A program made the translations under genes and the position numbers. From Galerina marginata (Eukaryota; Basidiomycota; Agaricomycetes; Agaricales; Galerinaceae), in NCBI GenBank assembly GCA_023014335.1, contig JAECYW010000012.1:1-64000 (forward strand): 64,000 bases of DNA, read 5' to 3'. Shown one piece after another: positions 33,892 through 44,519 of this stretch. Under the pieces are notes generated by a model. That model was given only the letters and a program-made list of their open reading frames with translations. It ran no database searches and was not told where the DNA came from. The first letter of the stretch is position 1. Each line of letters begins with the position of its first letter.

Positions 33892-34793
33892 TTAGTCTGC
33901 AGTTATCGCCATCCTTGTATTTTCGTCAACAGTGCTGAGGTGGCGCGCAAATTCATCTGTTTCAAACGCTGTTTATCAACAATGGGAGAATAAATACCAG
34001 TTGGAACGAACATACCCAGGTCAACCCCATCATCTTCGTGAACAGGGTTGTTGATGTTACTGGCTTGAGCAATATTAGTCGAGGTCCTGGACCTCCGCTT
34101 TTCACCGATATGGCAGGAGGCAAACATCGATGCAAAAACTGTAAATAAAACAGAAGGGAAGAGCGGGTCAGAACTAGCACCTCTGAGACGGCGAAAATAA
34201 CATGACTAACTGCTGAATATACTAACAATGGACAGGATATTTACGGCTGCGATTTGGCGGCAAGTACTCGTGGAATGGGGTATGCCCCCCAGCAGTTGGC
34301 CTTTTGTTCAAGCCAGGATTTGAAGGTGAGCTTGCGGCTTGATGTACAGGGCAGCGAGAGAACCCACATGACTGCCACTTCGTTTTTATGCAGTAGAAGA
34401 TGCTTGCCATCATCGATCCAAACCAAATCCACCTTGCAAAGTATTTTGGCCAGTTAACCTTCTGGTTTTGTGCCCATACAACGAACCTGATAAGTAGGAT
34501 GAGATGTGTCTTAGATGATCCATGAATTCGCCTTTAAGTCCACTACTCACACGATCAAGGCAACAAGAGAACCGAGAGAGGCACCAAGTTCTAGGGCTGG
34601 CGTCGTGTCGTCGTCGTCGAAGAAGTCGCTTGAGACGGCCAGCAGGAGGGCCGAGAGTGCGCAGATCGTTATTGAGCACAGCATGTTCAGTCCTGTGTGC
34701 GTATGAGGTGTGACACCACCATAGTACGGTGGTAGCCTCTGACGTACCGCACGAAAAAACAATAAAGAAAGTCGTCGCGTTGCAAGTTGTCAT
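33892..34793 (-). pseudogene. Four-TM family, copy D, divergent and probably frameshifted
   Basis: ATG 34793 (MTTCNATTFFIVFSCG). Exon 2 has MLCSITICALSALLLAVS, then an acidic FDDDDT replacing the SLSP loop. Exon 3 ends KTKWQSC, so the motif is WQSC. Exon 4 should read MSxxxHSL..., but the in-frame TSTCRQIAAVNILSIVS needs a frame change near 34275. Exon 5 keeps NNPVHEDDGVDL. The last exon, EFARHLSTVDE, runs on to a TAA at 33892. The shift could be a sequencing error or the first lesion in a dying copy. Confidence 0.6.
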
Positions 34794-35640
34794 GTCTCTG
34801 ACTTGACTCGCTCTTGATTATCCTCCCAACTGGAAAAGTCTATAATCAAGATATTGCGGACGGGGACTAGTGGAAGGCGTGGAAGAATGTCCTCGACACT
34901 GACTGGCGACCAAGGATGAGAATAGTCCAGTTGCCACGTCTGCGTGGTTTATATGCATCCCTATTTAATATGGGAGTCATATTAATATCGAACTCATATG
35001 TTTGGCCCAAACCAAAGTACGCACTTCCGTCAGCCCCTCAGCTGATAGTTCTGATGGAAATAGTGTTTGGTAAGTCAGCCAAAATGACTAGGGTTGGTCT
35101 GGTTGACAAAATGAGCATAAGCCATATCCAGCGTTTCTGGCCCAGAAGAGAAAGTCGCCGGGAGACGTCATGACTAGTTATATAAATAGCAGAGTCAGTC
35201 AGTACTTCCCCAGTTCCAGATAGAAATATGGAATGCAGCAAATATATACGTAGGAACTCTGGTGATAGCTGTTAGAGTGAACGTCACGGTAGACGAGCAC
35301 GAAGGCTTTACCGTAGTCCTTAAATTATGTTTGATATTCTTTTCCCTTCATGTAGTTTTTCGTTGGTAGCCTAAGGGACTGGCCGAATACCCGAGGGGGG
35401 AAGAGGAGGAAAGGATTTTGGCAAGTGGGCACAAGTGGGTGGTGGTTTGGATAAGGCAACGCTTTGACAACACTGAAAGTTCGAAGACATCGGACGAACT
35501 TCGGAAGAGCTGATTTGTGGGTTTGTAATCACGTGCGCTTCACCGTTTTGGGTTCAGTGGGGCTTGGGCGACTTGGGGTCTGTTCCTTTTCTTTCTGCTA
35601 CTGCATTGACCGAAGAACTTGAAGCTTGAAGTTTTGTACG
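34794..35640. other. Gene-free stretch between copies D and E
   Basis: No supported gene. Only short frames, none with a recognisable motif. Confidence 0.35.
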
Positions 35641-36290
35641 ATGTTCTAATCAAGTACAAGCTATCAATGGCTTACTACTTTTGCCCTTGGGAACCTCACA
35701 AGCTCTTTGGAATCACTACAAGCAGCGCTTTCTCAATCTGGGGCTGCGGTCAGACAAGCAACCTTAGACAAGCGCCACTATTGCAAAAGTAATCTTGAGC
35801 ATTGACGAGGTTTTACCACTGGAATTTAAGGTCTTCCCCTTACATTTCGGAGTTGTTTCCTTATCACCACCCTTGTCCTCTTCCCAGGCACAAGCCGTCT
35901 TTCGGAACGCATTCATTGCCGCCTTGAAGCTTGTGGGTTTGCGTTATTTTCTGGCCTTTCTGGTTTTCACGTCGAGCTGCTCGCCGGTCTCTTGTTCGAT
36001 GAAATGTGGGTGTACTTTCGTCACCAACAGCTTGTGGTTCAAATTCGTCGGTATTCTAGGCGATTTTACTGCCCAATCAATTAGGACTATTGTACTTCGA
36101 CTTTTGAAAGATGGAAAGAAGTTGTACCTCTTTACATGATCTCCGTTCCCTGCCTTTTTTGTTGGACGTGCCGACTTCGGCCCAGTTCTTGGTTTTTGCG
36201 TTCGGAGGAAGTTCATCACTTTCTTCCAGGACTCCCTCCTTTGTCACCTTTCATTATCACCTTGGACCTCTCTTGGGCATCTTCAGATCA
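35640..36290 (+). pseudogene. Decayed copy of the gene at 37942
   Basis: Shares landmarks with 37942-38580 in the same order (GTAATCTTGAGCA..GACGAGGTTTTACCAC, CAGGCACAAGCCGT.TTTC, TCGTCACCAACAGCT, GACGTGCCGA.TTCGG). It has lost the first exon's frame and gained stops. The order and strand match the intact copy about 2.2 kb away. Confidence 0.6.
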
Positions 36291-36467
36291 AACTGGTGCA
36301 CCCGGTGTTCTATGGCTAATAATGTAAACCTCAGGCAAGCAGCATTTACTATTTTATTGAATGACTATGTGACCACTGCCCAAACGACGTTGAAGTTCAA
36401 GCCATTACTCTGGCCCCTTCTGAGTTCCTCCCTTCGCCGTGATATTGGTTGTATGGCCTACGTTTAC

Positions 36468-37396
36468 TCACGCATTATCAAGGGCGTCAAGGTGGTGTGC
36501 CATATCACCTGGTCGAGAAAACTTTTGTGAACCAAACTAAGCAGGAGCATCGAGCAAACATACGTAAATCAACCTCGTTGTCTTCTTGGGGGTCGTCATT
36601 ATTTGGATTGACCTGTGCGCTTTCCGAGGCAAGGAGTTTCATTCCCGCGACTTCGTACATGAATACGAGGGCTAGGAGCAGATAGAAAGCATCGTGAAGG
36701 CGAACAATATCAGGGTTATCGTCATGTAACAGAAGAAGCTTACCAGCGAATAAATTTATGACGGAAAGAGCGTTCAGCGCGGTCATTTGGCGACAGGCGG
36801 ACGTTGCACCGGGGATGGCTGTTGGGCTTGAAGAGTGTTCAATGCGGGACATGATCAAGCCTTTGGGACGTGAGGTGGTGCGAATACTGTGAATACTGCA
36901 CAAGTCACGGGAAAGAGAAAGGAAAGAACGTACATGGGCGCCAATTTGCCACCGAGTAGTACATGATGCTCCCTCCCACCCCAAAAATAAAAAGACAGAA
37001 CCCTAAATAATTGGGCAGCTGGCCAGTCAGGACAAGCATCCTAACAAGCAAGTCAGACAGCGATATGGATCAGACACCCGTGCGATGCGGCTCAAATCAA
37101 GCTCACTTGCTCACATGATGAAAGAAGCGAGCAGAAGGGAAGGCGATATGAATGCAAACCCGAAAATGAGTGATGGGTGATCAAAGGCTTCTCGGACGCT
37201 CCGATGCTCATGGGGTGAGAGGCCGTAGAGCCAAGACAGTAGACTCGCGCAGAGGGAAAAGGTAGTTAGCGAGCATGAAATTACGGTTCCTGTTTCCAGA
37301 GTACAGAGACGATTTGTGAGTGCTCCGGGATGAGTTTTGGATGCTTGGCTGAGACGTACCAAGTGCCAACCAGAACAACGTGCTGAAAGTTGCCAT
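36468..37396 (-). CDS. Four-TM membrane protein family, copy E
   Basis: ATG 37396 (MATFSTLFWLALG). Exon 2 is SCSLTTFSLCASLLSWLYGL, then DHPSLIFGFAFISPSLLLAS. Exon 3 is LPNYLGFCLFIFGVGGSIMY ending NWRPC. Exon 4 is MSRIEHSSSPTAIPGATSAC then RQMTALNALSVINLFAG. Exon 5 gives TM4 AFYLLLALVFMYEVAG, a linker and QEDNEVDL. Exon 6 is DMAHHLDALDNA with TGA at 36468. Intact. Its 5' flank on the same strand (37527-37871) is a hydrophobic open frame conserved in decayed form upstream of copy F. Confidence 0.75.
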
Positions 37397-37526
37397 TTCC
37401 TTGTCTTTTCCCCTTCTTTGTGATTGTTCTTGCTCCCTTAACGAGAAATAGGTGACGACAAAGAATCGCGGAGGCGGAGCAAGTGGACAGACCAGAGGAA
37501 GGTTTGGCAAATGGCAAAGTGGGAGG

Positions 37527-37880
37527 TCAGCCTCTCAAGGCCGCTCTGTCCGATCTTGCCTTGCAAATGTCCACACATATGTATGAGCCAAGTTTGAATT
37601 GAAACGACGTACCCACATTAGTAAACTGTATAATATAAATCATAATGTGCCGCCGTTTGTAGGTGAGTTCTTGGCCGAAAAAGTTGAGGTAGGCACCGAG
37701 ACGTGATGCCAAAAATGTGAAAGTTACAAAGGCAGTGCGCCCTGTAGATCGCTCAACGGCAGCGAGGTAGCACGCGACGAAGGCAAACTTTGTTGTCGAC
37801 GACAAAACGGTGATTAAATTTGAAAAGAGAAAGAGACGCGAGTCGATGGTTGGAGCAGCACCGGTGATCACATGAGGAGT
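37527..37880 (-). CDS. Hydrophobic open frame upstream of copy E
   Basis: Reads LFLFSNLITVLSSTTKFAFV, then TAFVTFTFLASRLGAYLNFF and RHIMIYIIQFTNVG, ending near a GTACGTCG donor. I see no ATG in frame close by, so it may be a 3' exon of a longer gene or an upstream part of the copy E transcript. A degraded match (TAFVTLPFL..LGAYVNFLG in shifted frames) sits upstream of copy F at 42356-42568, which points to a duplicated block. Confidence 0.3.
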   Translation of the reverse strand, partial: TPHVITGAAPTIDSRLFLFSNLITVLSSTTKFAFVACYLAAVERSTGRTAFVTFTFLASRLGAYLNFFGQELTYKRRHIMIYIIQFTNVGTSFQFKLGSYICVDICKARSDRAALRG

Positions 37881-37941
37881 AGTCCCATCCGTAGTTGTGA
37901 TATATAAGGAAATCCTGCCGTGAGAATCACCAGATCATAAA

Positions 37942-38509
37942 ATGATGGATTGGACATCACTGACTCTCACTGAGGCACTCTGGAATTATCTTTCTAACGA
38001 TCTGGGGCTGTCGTCTCCGAAACCTCGATTCGCTTTCAATCCAGAGCCCCAAATAAGCAACATTAGCCAAGCGAAGGTAATCTTGAGCAACGGCGAGGTT
38101 TTACCACCAGAATTTAGTAAGTCTTATCCAAGTCTTATCTTTGCTTTTCTGAGTTGGTTTCCTCTTTCTCATCCACGTCCTCTCCCCAGGCACAAGCCGT
38201 ATTTCAGAATGCATCTGTTCCCACCTTGAAACTTCTAGATTTGCCTTAGTATCTGGTTCCTGTCGCTCTCACATCCAGCTGCTCGCTGGTCTCTTGTATG
38301 ATAAATTCTGGCTCGACCTTTGTCGCCAACAGCTCGTGTTCCAAATTAGTCGGTATTCTCGGGTGATCCTACTGCACAATCAATTGGATACAGGACGACT
38401 GTACTTCGACCTTGGAGTTGTACCTCTTTGCTTGAGCTCCGCTCCCTGCGCCTTTATGTCCGACGTGCCGATTTCGGCTCAGTGCTTGGTTTTAGCGTAT
38501 ACTGAGTAA
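37942..38509 (+). CDS. Hypothetical protein, about 167 residues
   Basis: Two exons. Exon 1 is MMDWTSLTLTEALWNYLSND, then ISQAKVILSNGEVLPPEF, with a GTAAGT donor. Exon 2 starts after TCCCCAG and reads TSRISECICSHLETSRFALV, IQLLAGLLYDKFWLDLCRQQ, SRYSRVILLHNQLDTGRLYF and a Cys-containing tail ending LAYTE at 38509. No known domain or signal peptide. It sits on the opposite strand between four-TM copies E and F, and a decayed copy lies at 35640-36290. Confidence 0.5.
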
Positions 38510-38579
38510 CGAGTTGGGAGAAAGTTCTTCACTTTCTCGCTGGACTCCCTCCTTCGTCACATTTCATAGTCACCCCAGT

Positions 38580-39390
38580 CCAGAAACCTCCGTTAGGCTT
38601 TGTCTAGCGCTTCTCATCCCTGATGGCTGATTCCTCGGAACTTGGTGCTATCGAAATAGTCTGACGTCGAAGCCGTCGTGCATAGTCGGACGAGAGAGAG
38701 AACTTCTTGGGACGTCTAGGACAGAAGGGCGTAAGTGTAGCGAGAAACTTGAACAATGTCTAGAGTAACAAGCTGCTCCTATTGCTCAAGCAAATTTTGA
38801 CTCGACTTCTCAAGCCCAGTCCGCGATAGCACTCAGGGAACTAACTCCCGAAAGTTCATGGTGGTCCTTTTTCGTGCTGCTTCTCCGGATCCATTGACGC
38901 CCGCTAATCTTGATGTCGAAGCTCGCGATGACTCCGCAAATGATCACGCCCGGAACTTCAAGCGAAGAAACCCAAATGGAAAGCACGGCGGCTCTTCTGA
39001 CGACAATCCCCCGCCTGTCTAATCATGTTCTTGGTTTATTTTTAGGGATACATTTCTGACCTTTTCGTGGTCCATAATGCACACCTGTATCTTCTTAGAT
39101 CGCCTTTCAATGGAAAACAGCGGTCGCAAAAGTAAGTCAATCTATTTACCACCATATTAAGTATGCTCACTTTTGTCCAATAAGTTCAACATTGCCGTCA
39201 TAATTTTATCAGGTTCATCTTGCCATGTCAGCATGTACTACAACCCTCCCGACGTGTACGGTTGGGGTCCGGGGTAAAGACGGTCAGAACGCGAACATTG
39301 TAATGTGTTATCTATTTAGGTTGAGTAGACTATTATAAGCGCTACTCCGAAATTAGGCGGCTGAAATTATTATCCTCAGTGATTTTGGGC
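38580..39390. other. Mostly gene-free; one very small open frame
   Basis: A 53-codon frame at 38859-39020 (plus) begins MVVLFRAASPDPLTPANLDV and ends in a charged, Pro-rich tail with a KRR site. It has no supported splice partners. The right end carries the conserved promoter block of the gene at 39441. Confidence 0.3.
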
Positions 39391-39391
39391 G

Positions 39392-39398
39392 TATAAAA
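39392..39398 (+). promoter_or_regulatory. TATA box of the secreted protein gene, copy 2
   Basis: GGGCGTATAAAACCTACTTT lies 43-62 bases ahead of the ATG. Further upstream, GAGTAGACTATTATAAGC at about 39324 is shared with the copy-1 promoter. Confidence 0.7.
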
Positions 39399-39440
39399 CC
39401 TACTTTCGAGAACTAGATTCAGTATCCTCACCAGAGCAAA

Positions 39441-40583
39441 ATGACACTCAAAGACATGTATATCAAAGGTACCAGTTTTTCGCTTTCACTTGCACTCGGC
39501 CTCATGTCCATCACCCCAGCTTGTTTTGTCGTTATTCTCTCATTTTGCACAATCGGAGCCCTCGCACTCGATTTCTCCAATTCCCTGTGGTTATGGACCA
39601 ACAATGTCGAGGGGTTGAACGGAAATGCCCCTCCAACCTCCTCCGCTTTCCGCCGTGTTTGGTGCCCACCGGCAGGGAAGACTCCCAGCACTGCAAATAT
39701 CATCATGGCTGCAGACAACGCCTACGTCTTCTACGTCAACGGCATGCAGATCGGCGCTGGAGACAATTGGCAGGAGGCAAATATTTTCTGCGGTAATGTT
39801 AACCTTGCGCCGTCCGACTGCACCACCTTTGCTGTCAACGCAACCAATTCCCCCCCAGACCCCAGTCCCGCGGGTATATTGGCTGCTATGCAAATCTTTT
39901 ACCTTGACGGGACCTCGGATTTCCTTACCACCGACCTACACTGGCTGAGTATCTCGCCCATTCCAGACGGCTTCCAGCAACCAGGAATCAACAACCAGTC
40001 TTGGCCCATTGCACTGCCCGAGGCTCCTTATGGGGGTGGTCCTTGGGGCACCGGCGTATCCATCCCACCGCCCACATGCCCATCTCTCGCCTTCACCGAT
40101 GCATCCTGGATATGGACGAATGAAGTCAACCAGGGCAATGCGCCTGCAGGCTCCCGAGCTTTCCGCAGGACCTTCACTCTTCCACCCGGACAATCTACGA
40201 GCCTCGTGACCATCATTATGGACGCCGATGACGAGTACGAGCTCACTGTTCAAGGCCTGAGGTCGGGATTTTCGGACACCTGGCAAGATGGTGGCCTCAC
40301 CTATAAGATCAATCTCGGCACTCCGGTTTCTGATGTCCTTGTTGCCGTACTCGCTACGAACACCGTATCTGGACCTGCAGGGCTTATTGCCGCAGTCCTG
40401 TTAACGACAGAAAGTGGGTTGGTGATTCCGTTTGTCACCGACGATACCTGGAAGTACAGCATCGATGCCCCAAGTGGGTTCCAGGAAATCGGGTTTGACG
40501 ATTCCCAGTGGCCAACTGCAATTGTCGAAGGGCCATATGGAACGGAGCCTTGGGGTGACCTCCCAATACCACCAGTGGTATAA
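39441..40583 (+). CDS. Secreted protein with two tandem galactose-binding/rhamnosidase-N-like beta-sandwich domains (copy 2)
   Basis: Paralogue of 7459-8612, in inverted orientation about 31 kb away. A 51-nt intron (39469-39519) is inferred by comparison with copy 1. Here its length is a multiple of three with no stop, so retention would insert 17 residues. Spliced, the start is MTLKDMYIK plus ACFVVILSFCTIGALA, a signal peptide. Domain 1 opens LDFSNSLWLWTNNVE and domain 2 opens FTDASWIWTNEVNQGNAPAG. Each has the RAFR+ and DxxY motifs. The two domains are joined by a short Pro-rich linker (SIPPPTCPS). Cysteines are few and paired. No catalytic residues recognised; carbohydrate binding at the wall is an inference from fold likeness. 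Confidence 0.8.
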   Translation: MTLKDMYIKGTSFSLSLALGLMSITPACFVVILSFCTIGALALDFSNSLWLWTNNVEGLNGNAPPTSSAFRRVWCPPAGKTPSTANIIMAADNAYVFYVNGMQIGAGDNWQEANIFCGNVNLAPSDCTTFAVNATNSPPDPSPAGILAAMQIFYLDGTSDFLTTDLHWLSISPIPDGFQQPGINNQSWPIALPEAPYGGGPWGTGVSIPPPTCPSLAFTDASWIWTNEVNQGNAPAGSRAFRRTFTLPPGQSTSLVTIIMDADDEYELTVQGLRSGFSDTWQDGGLTYKINLGTPVSDVLVAVLATNTVSGPAGLIAAVLLTTESGLVIPFVTDDTWKYSIDAPSGFQEIGFDDSQWPTAIVEGPYGTEPWGDLPIPPVV

Positions 40584-41204
40584 CCTACCGCCAAAGGATT
40601 GATTTGTCTTTCAGAAATCGATTCGGCCGTCAAACTCTGCGTCGTTTGTCGGTCAGTTGGATAAGAGGTATGGGTATAAGTTTCTTGGTTGCTATATTTT
40701 TGTTTTCTTCCTTCTTTTTGCTTTTCTTATTTTCTGTTGCCTTTCCTAGCTTCGGGTGCTATTAATAAACCAGCCGTAGACAAAAAAACCAACAAAAAAA
40801 TCTCCTTTTTTTGTGCTTCTGAATTCTACTCTAGTACAATGTTTTTTTTTTTCGATAGGGCACCTTTAAACCTCTTTCAACTTGCCCTTTTTTGTAACTC
40901 GTTCAGCCCTACTTCAATTGGAAACTCTTTGAGTAGGATCGTACCTATAGCTATTTTTTTTAGTCGTAGTTCTCCCGTTCCTCGTCAAACGTCGAATTGC
41001 AAGACACCTATACCAATTCCACAACTGGTGCGCCGCTCCAGGTGCTCTATGGCTAAACTTTATTGTAGATCTCAGAAAATCAGCATTTACTATTTTTTCA
41101 ATGACTATGCGAGCACTGCCCAAACGACGTTGAAGTCCGAGTCATTGCTTTGACCCCATCTTAGTTCTTCCCTTCTTCATATTGGTCATATGGCTTACCT
41201 TCAT
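40584..41204. other. 3' flanks, no gene
   Basis: Pyrimidine- and A-rich. From about 41030 it shares sequence with the 3' flank of copy E (ACTGCCCAAACGACGTTGAA), so the duplicated unit extends at least 150 bp past the stop codon. Confidence 0.5.
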
Positions 41205-42128
41205 TTACACATTATCAGGGGTGTCAAGGTGGTGTGCCATTTCACCTGGTCGAGGTAGCGTTCGTGAACCAAAAGAAATAGAGGCATCAAGCGAACATAC
41301 GTAAATCAACCTCGTTGTCGTCCTGAGGGCGGTCATTATTTATATTGACCCGTGCTCTATTCGGGGGACGTGATTTCCTGGCATTAACGCCCCCAACTGC
41401 TATCAAAAATCCAAAGCCTAGGAGCCGGTAGAAAGCATGGTGAGGGCAAACGACATCAAGATTGTCGTCATGCAGAAGGGACTTACAAGAGAATAAATTT
41501 ATGAAGGAAAGAGCGTTCAGCGCGGTCATTTGACGACAGGCTGACATTGCACCGGGGATGGCTGTCGGGCTTAGAGAGTGTTCGATATGGGACATGGTCG
41601 AGCCTTTGCGAGGTGAGGTGGTATGGATACAGCAAAGGACACTTGGAGAGAAAGGCAGAGAACGCACATGGATGCCAATTTGTCGCCGCATAGTAAAAGA
41701 CGCTCGCCAGTACTGCCAGAATCAAAAGAGTGGATAAAGTCTTGGGCAGCCTGCCAGGGAGGATGGAGATTCTGAGAAGAAGTTGGACAGCATGATGGAT
41801 CAGACACTTGTGCGATGCAGTTCAATCAAGCTCACTTGCTCACATGATGACAGAAGTGAGCAGGAGGGGAGGGGGTCCGAGCGCGAACCCGAAAATGAAT
41901 GACGGGTTCCCAAAGGCGTCTCGGACGTTCCGATGGTCAAGGGGTGAGAGGCTATTGAACCAGGACAATAGGTTTGCGTAGAGGGCATAAGTGGTTAGTG
42001 AGCAAGAAATTACAGTCCCTGTTCCCAATGTACAAAGACGATTCGTGAGTGCTCTGGGTTTCGGATGTTTGGCTCGACGTACCAAGCGTGAGCCAGAAGA
42101 AGGCATGCCACGCGCTGCAGAATGCCAT
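41205..42128 (-). CDS. Four-TM membrane protein family, copy F
   Basis: ATG 42128 (MAFCSAWHAFFWLTLG). Exon 2 is SLTTYALYANLLSWFNSLSP, then FGNPSFIFGFALGPPPLLLT. Exon 3 is LPKTLSTLLILAVLASVFYY ending NWHPC. Exon 4 is MSHIEHSLSPTAIPGAMSAC then RQMTALNALSFINLFSC. Exon 5 gives TM4, then the basic patch and PQDDNEVDL. Exon 6 is EMAHHLDTPDNV with TAA at 41205. Very close to copy C across exons and flanks. Intact. Confidence 0.75.
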
Positions 42129-43105
42129 TTCCTTGTCTTTGCTCTTATTTCTGATTGCTTTGCTCGCTTAGCGAGAACTAGTTGACGATAAAGGATCGCA
42201 GAGGGAGAGCAATTAGACAGACCAGAGGAAGGAGACCCTCCCTCCCCGCCTCCGCTTTGTCAACGTGCACAGCTGTGAGCTAAGTTTGAATTGCTTATGA
42301 AAAGACGTACCTATATTAAACTGTGACGATCTAAATCATACTCTGCCAGTGTTCGTCAGGTCACCCAGAGATGCAGTGTGCTATCTGAGAGAATTTCCGC
42401 CAGAATGAGTGGGCTCTGTGGCCGAGAAAGTTGACGTAGGCACCGAGAAGCGGGGGTAAAAATGGGAGAGTTACAAAAGCGGTGTGCCGTGTCGATAGCT
42501 GATGAGGATACCGTGTACGACGAGTCTTGCTCCGCCATCTTCTGAGGGTGGCGCTCCTTGCTCCGCACCGCCCGCCAGTGCCCTCGACGTTTAACCTGTT
42601 ACATCAATGTTGTTGTATTACACATACCCTAGGAATAGTTCTGGAATCTGAAGAAATTCCGTGAGTCGGAACTCGATCGGTTGGTGTTGATGTGTGTCAC
42701 GGGATCAGACGCGTCGCGTCTTCTGCCTAAGTAACTGGTGCTGTCCGGTCACTTTCGTGAACCACTAGTAAATAGGTCAAAATTGCTATTTTTCCCGCAG
42801 AGAATTTACATAACCATTCTTAGGTGTTTTGCGCATAGTATCCAGCACATTATTTAACAGTATACCATACTTTGCCTATCATCAGAAGTCCCGTCCTCAT
42901 TGAAGCAAGTGTTATACTGGTAGCTTTACGAACGAGTCTATCTGATCTTAATAGTATACGTAATAATATGAAAAGACAATCCACATGAAAAAATTAGGAA
43001 TAAATTAAGTCTTCACCCCCTTAATATGTTTGAGGCGGAAATCTTGGGGTATCAGTTTGGGACTACCCCCAAACTCCGTGGGGAAGTGAGGTCTGGGACA
43101 GGACT
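42129..43105. other. 5' flank of copy F with a decayed hydrophobic frame
   Basis: 42250-42570 matches the flank upstream of copy E, including a broken version of its hydrophobic frame. 42570-43105 is AT-rich with nothing recognised. Confidence 0.4.
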
Positions 43106-44110
43106 CTACATCAAGATCTCTGGAGAGACGATGAGACTCTCACTTATTCCAGCACCGGAGGAATGGATGTTCTCCAACTCAAACTCTGTTGGCATACCAG
43201 ATTGCGAATTTTCGGTCTTCCCAGGTTGAGGATTGGAATTTATGGGGAGTCGGATGGGATGTGAAGGTGTTTGCCAGAGGGCTCTCAGCCACCACATGAG
43301 GAGACCGATTATTGAGGCTATTATTTCTGGAAGACGGACAAAAAGAGAGCCTGTGAGTCAGAACTCGTAACTTAACAGCATTCAAGAAACGCCACCGAAT
43401 TTAAAGCATGTTCACGGTGTGCAGCAGGAATACGAATAGTAAGTGAAGCAAGAAAGGTACACGTACTGAAACAGACGTTCACGACTACCACAGTGTTTAG
43501 GGCCAATATTTGAGTAGATCCACTTGTTGCGTCGGAGATGGGAGGTAAAAGACCGGACAAGCCGGAAACTTTGGCGTAAAAATAAAGATTAGGACGATAG
43601 CAAACGCGCGGGGTCTGGAAAAAGTAAACGTACAAGGGGTCCAAGACGTCTTCACGAGAAAAAAGATCTCAAGTACGATGGAAACACCCCACAGTAGGCC
43701 AGCCAAGGCGGCGAAGTAGTACTTCCGTTTGCTCAGCACTGAAAAACTGGCCATCCATAGGAGCGGTTGTGGTAAGCAAGGACGGTCACGGTAGTATGAA
43801 TGCTGTTTCACCCACAAAAGTGCAATCTAAGTACAATAAACAGATGCGTCTGCCATTGAGAGGGCCGTCCTCGGATGATGGAGGACTTCCAGGAGGGCGT
43901 CATATTCAGATGGGGAAAGAGTTGAGGCTTGGGAACCTAGCCAGCCCTCGATGGTCATGCTGAGGATAGCGATAACCGGAAGACAGAAAATCACCCCTAA
44001 AATGAACAAAAACAAGGGAAAGCGGATGAGGGAATTACCAGGTTACCAGTCGGAAAGGGGCAAACCATACCTATCATGGTTGACATGGTCACAACCTTCA
44101 AAGCCCCCAT
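43106..44110 (-). CDS. Four-TM membrane protein family, copy G (divergent)
   Basis: ATG 44110 (MGALKVVTMSTMIG). Exon 2 is VIFCLPVIAILSMTIEGWLG with SPSEYDALLEVLHHP. Exon 3 is YYFAALAGLLWGVSIVLEIF ending KTSWTPC. Exon 4 has lost the AIPGA..SACRQ signature but keeps ISDATSGSTQILALNTVVVV. The last large exon gives EIIASIIGLLMWWLRALW as TM4 and a long polar tail, PIRLPINSNPQPGKTENS, running to 43106 without the usual acidic ending. Either an old subfamily with changed C-terminus or a copy whose final exons I have mis-joined. Confidence 0.55.
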
Positions 44111-44519
44111 CTCCTGGTTATGAGTAGTTCCTAGTCAGCTAAGAGCGTGAGATGCTGGGGAGAAAGGAAGGTTGTTCGAATTCTATCGCGCATCATCTGG
44201 TTAAGTATAGTCCGTTCGTGCACGAATGTCTTTTATTAGTAGTCCATCATGTGTTGGCCGGTGTCAATCGTTTACCAGGTGGTAGTAATTTAGAATTCTT
44301 GTTCTTGGGCGTTGGGGTGGATTCACGAAAATATCGGCTCTCACCACTGAACGGGAAATCCACGGCATTTCCAAGAAGTGTCGAAAGTTGTGGTACAGCC
44401 GTATGTAGTCGTCAATTTAAATTTTGAGCCCAACTTCGCTCGAGTTCCTCTCGGGCTGCGTACCCGCATTCGTCCTAGTCTAGTTCCCATCCTAATTATA
44501 CCAGAGGGCTGTCCGATAC

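Noticed and set aside
38859..39020. 53-codon frame as a peptide pheromone or effector precursor
   Set aside because: No C-terminal CaaX box and no convincing signal peptide. Only an isolated KRR site.
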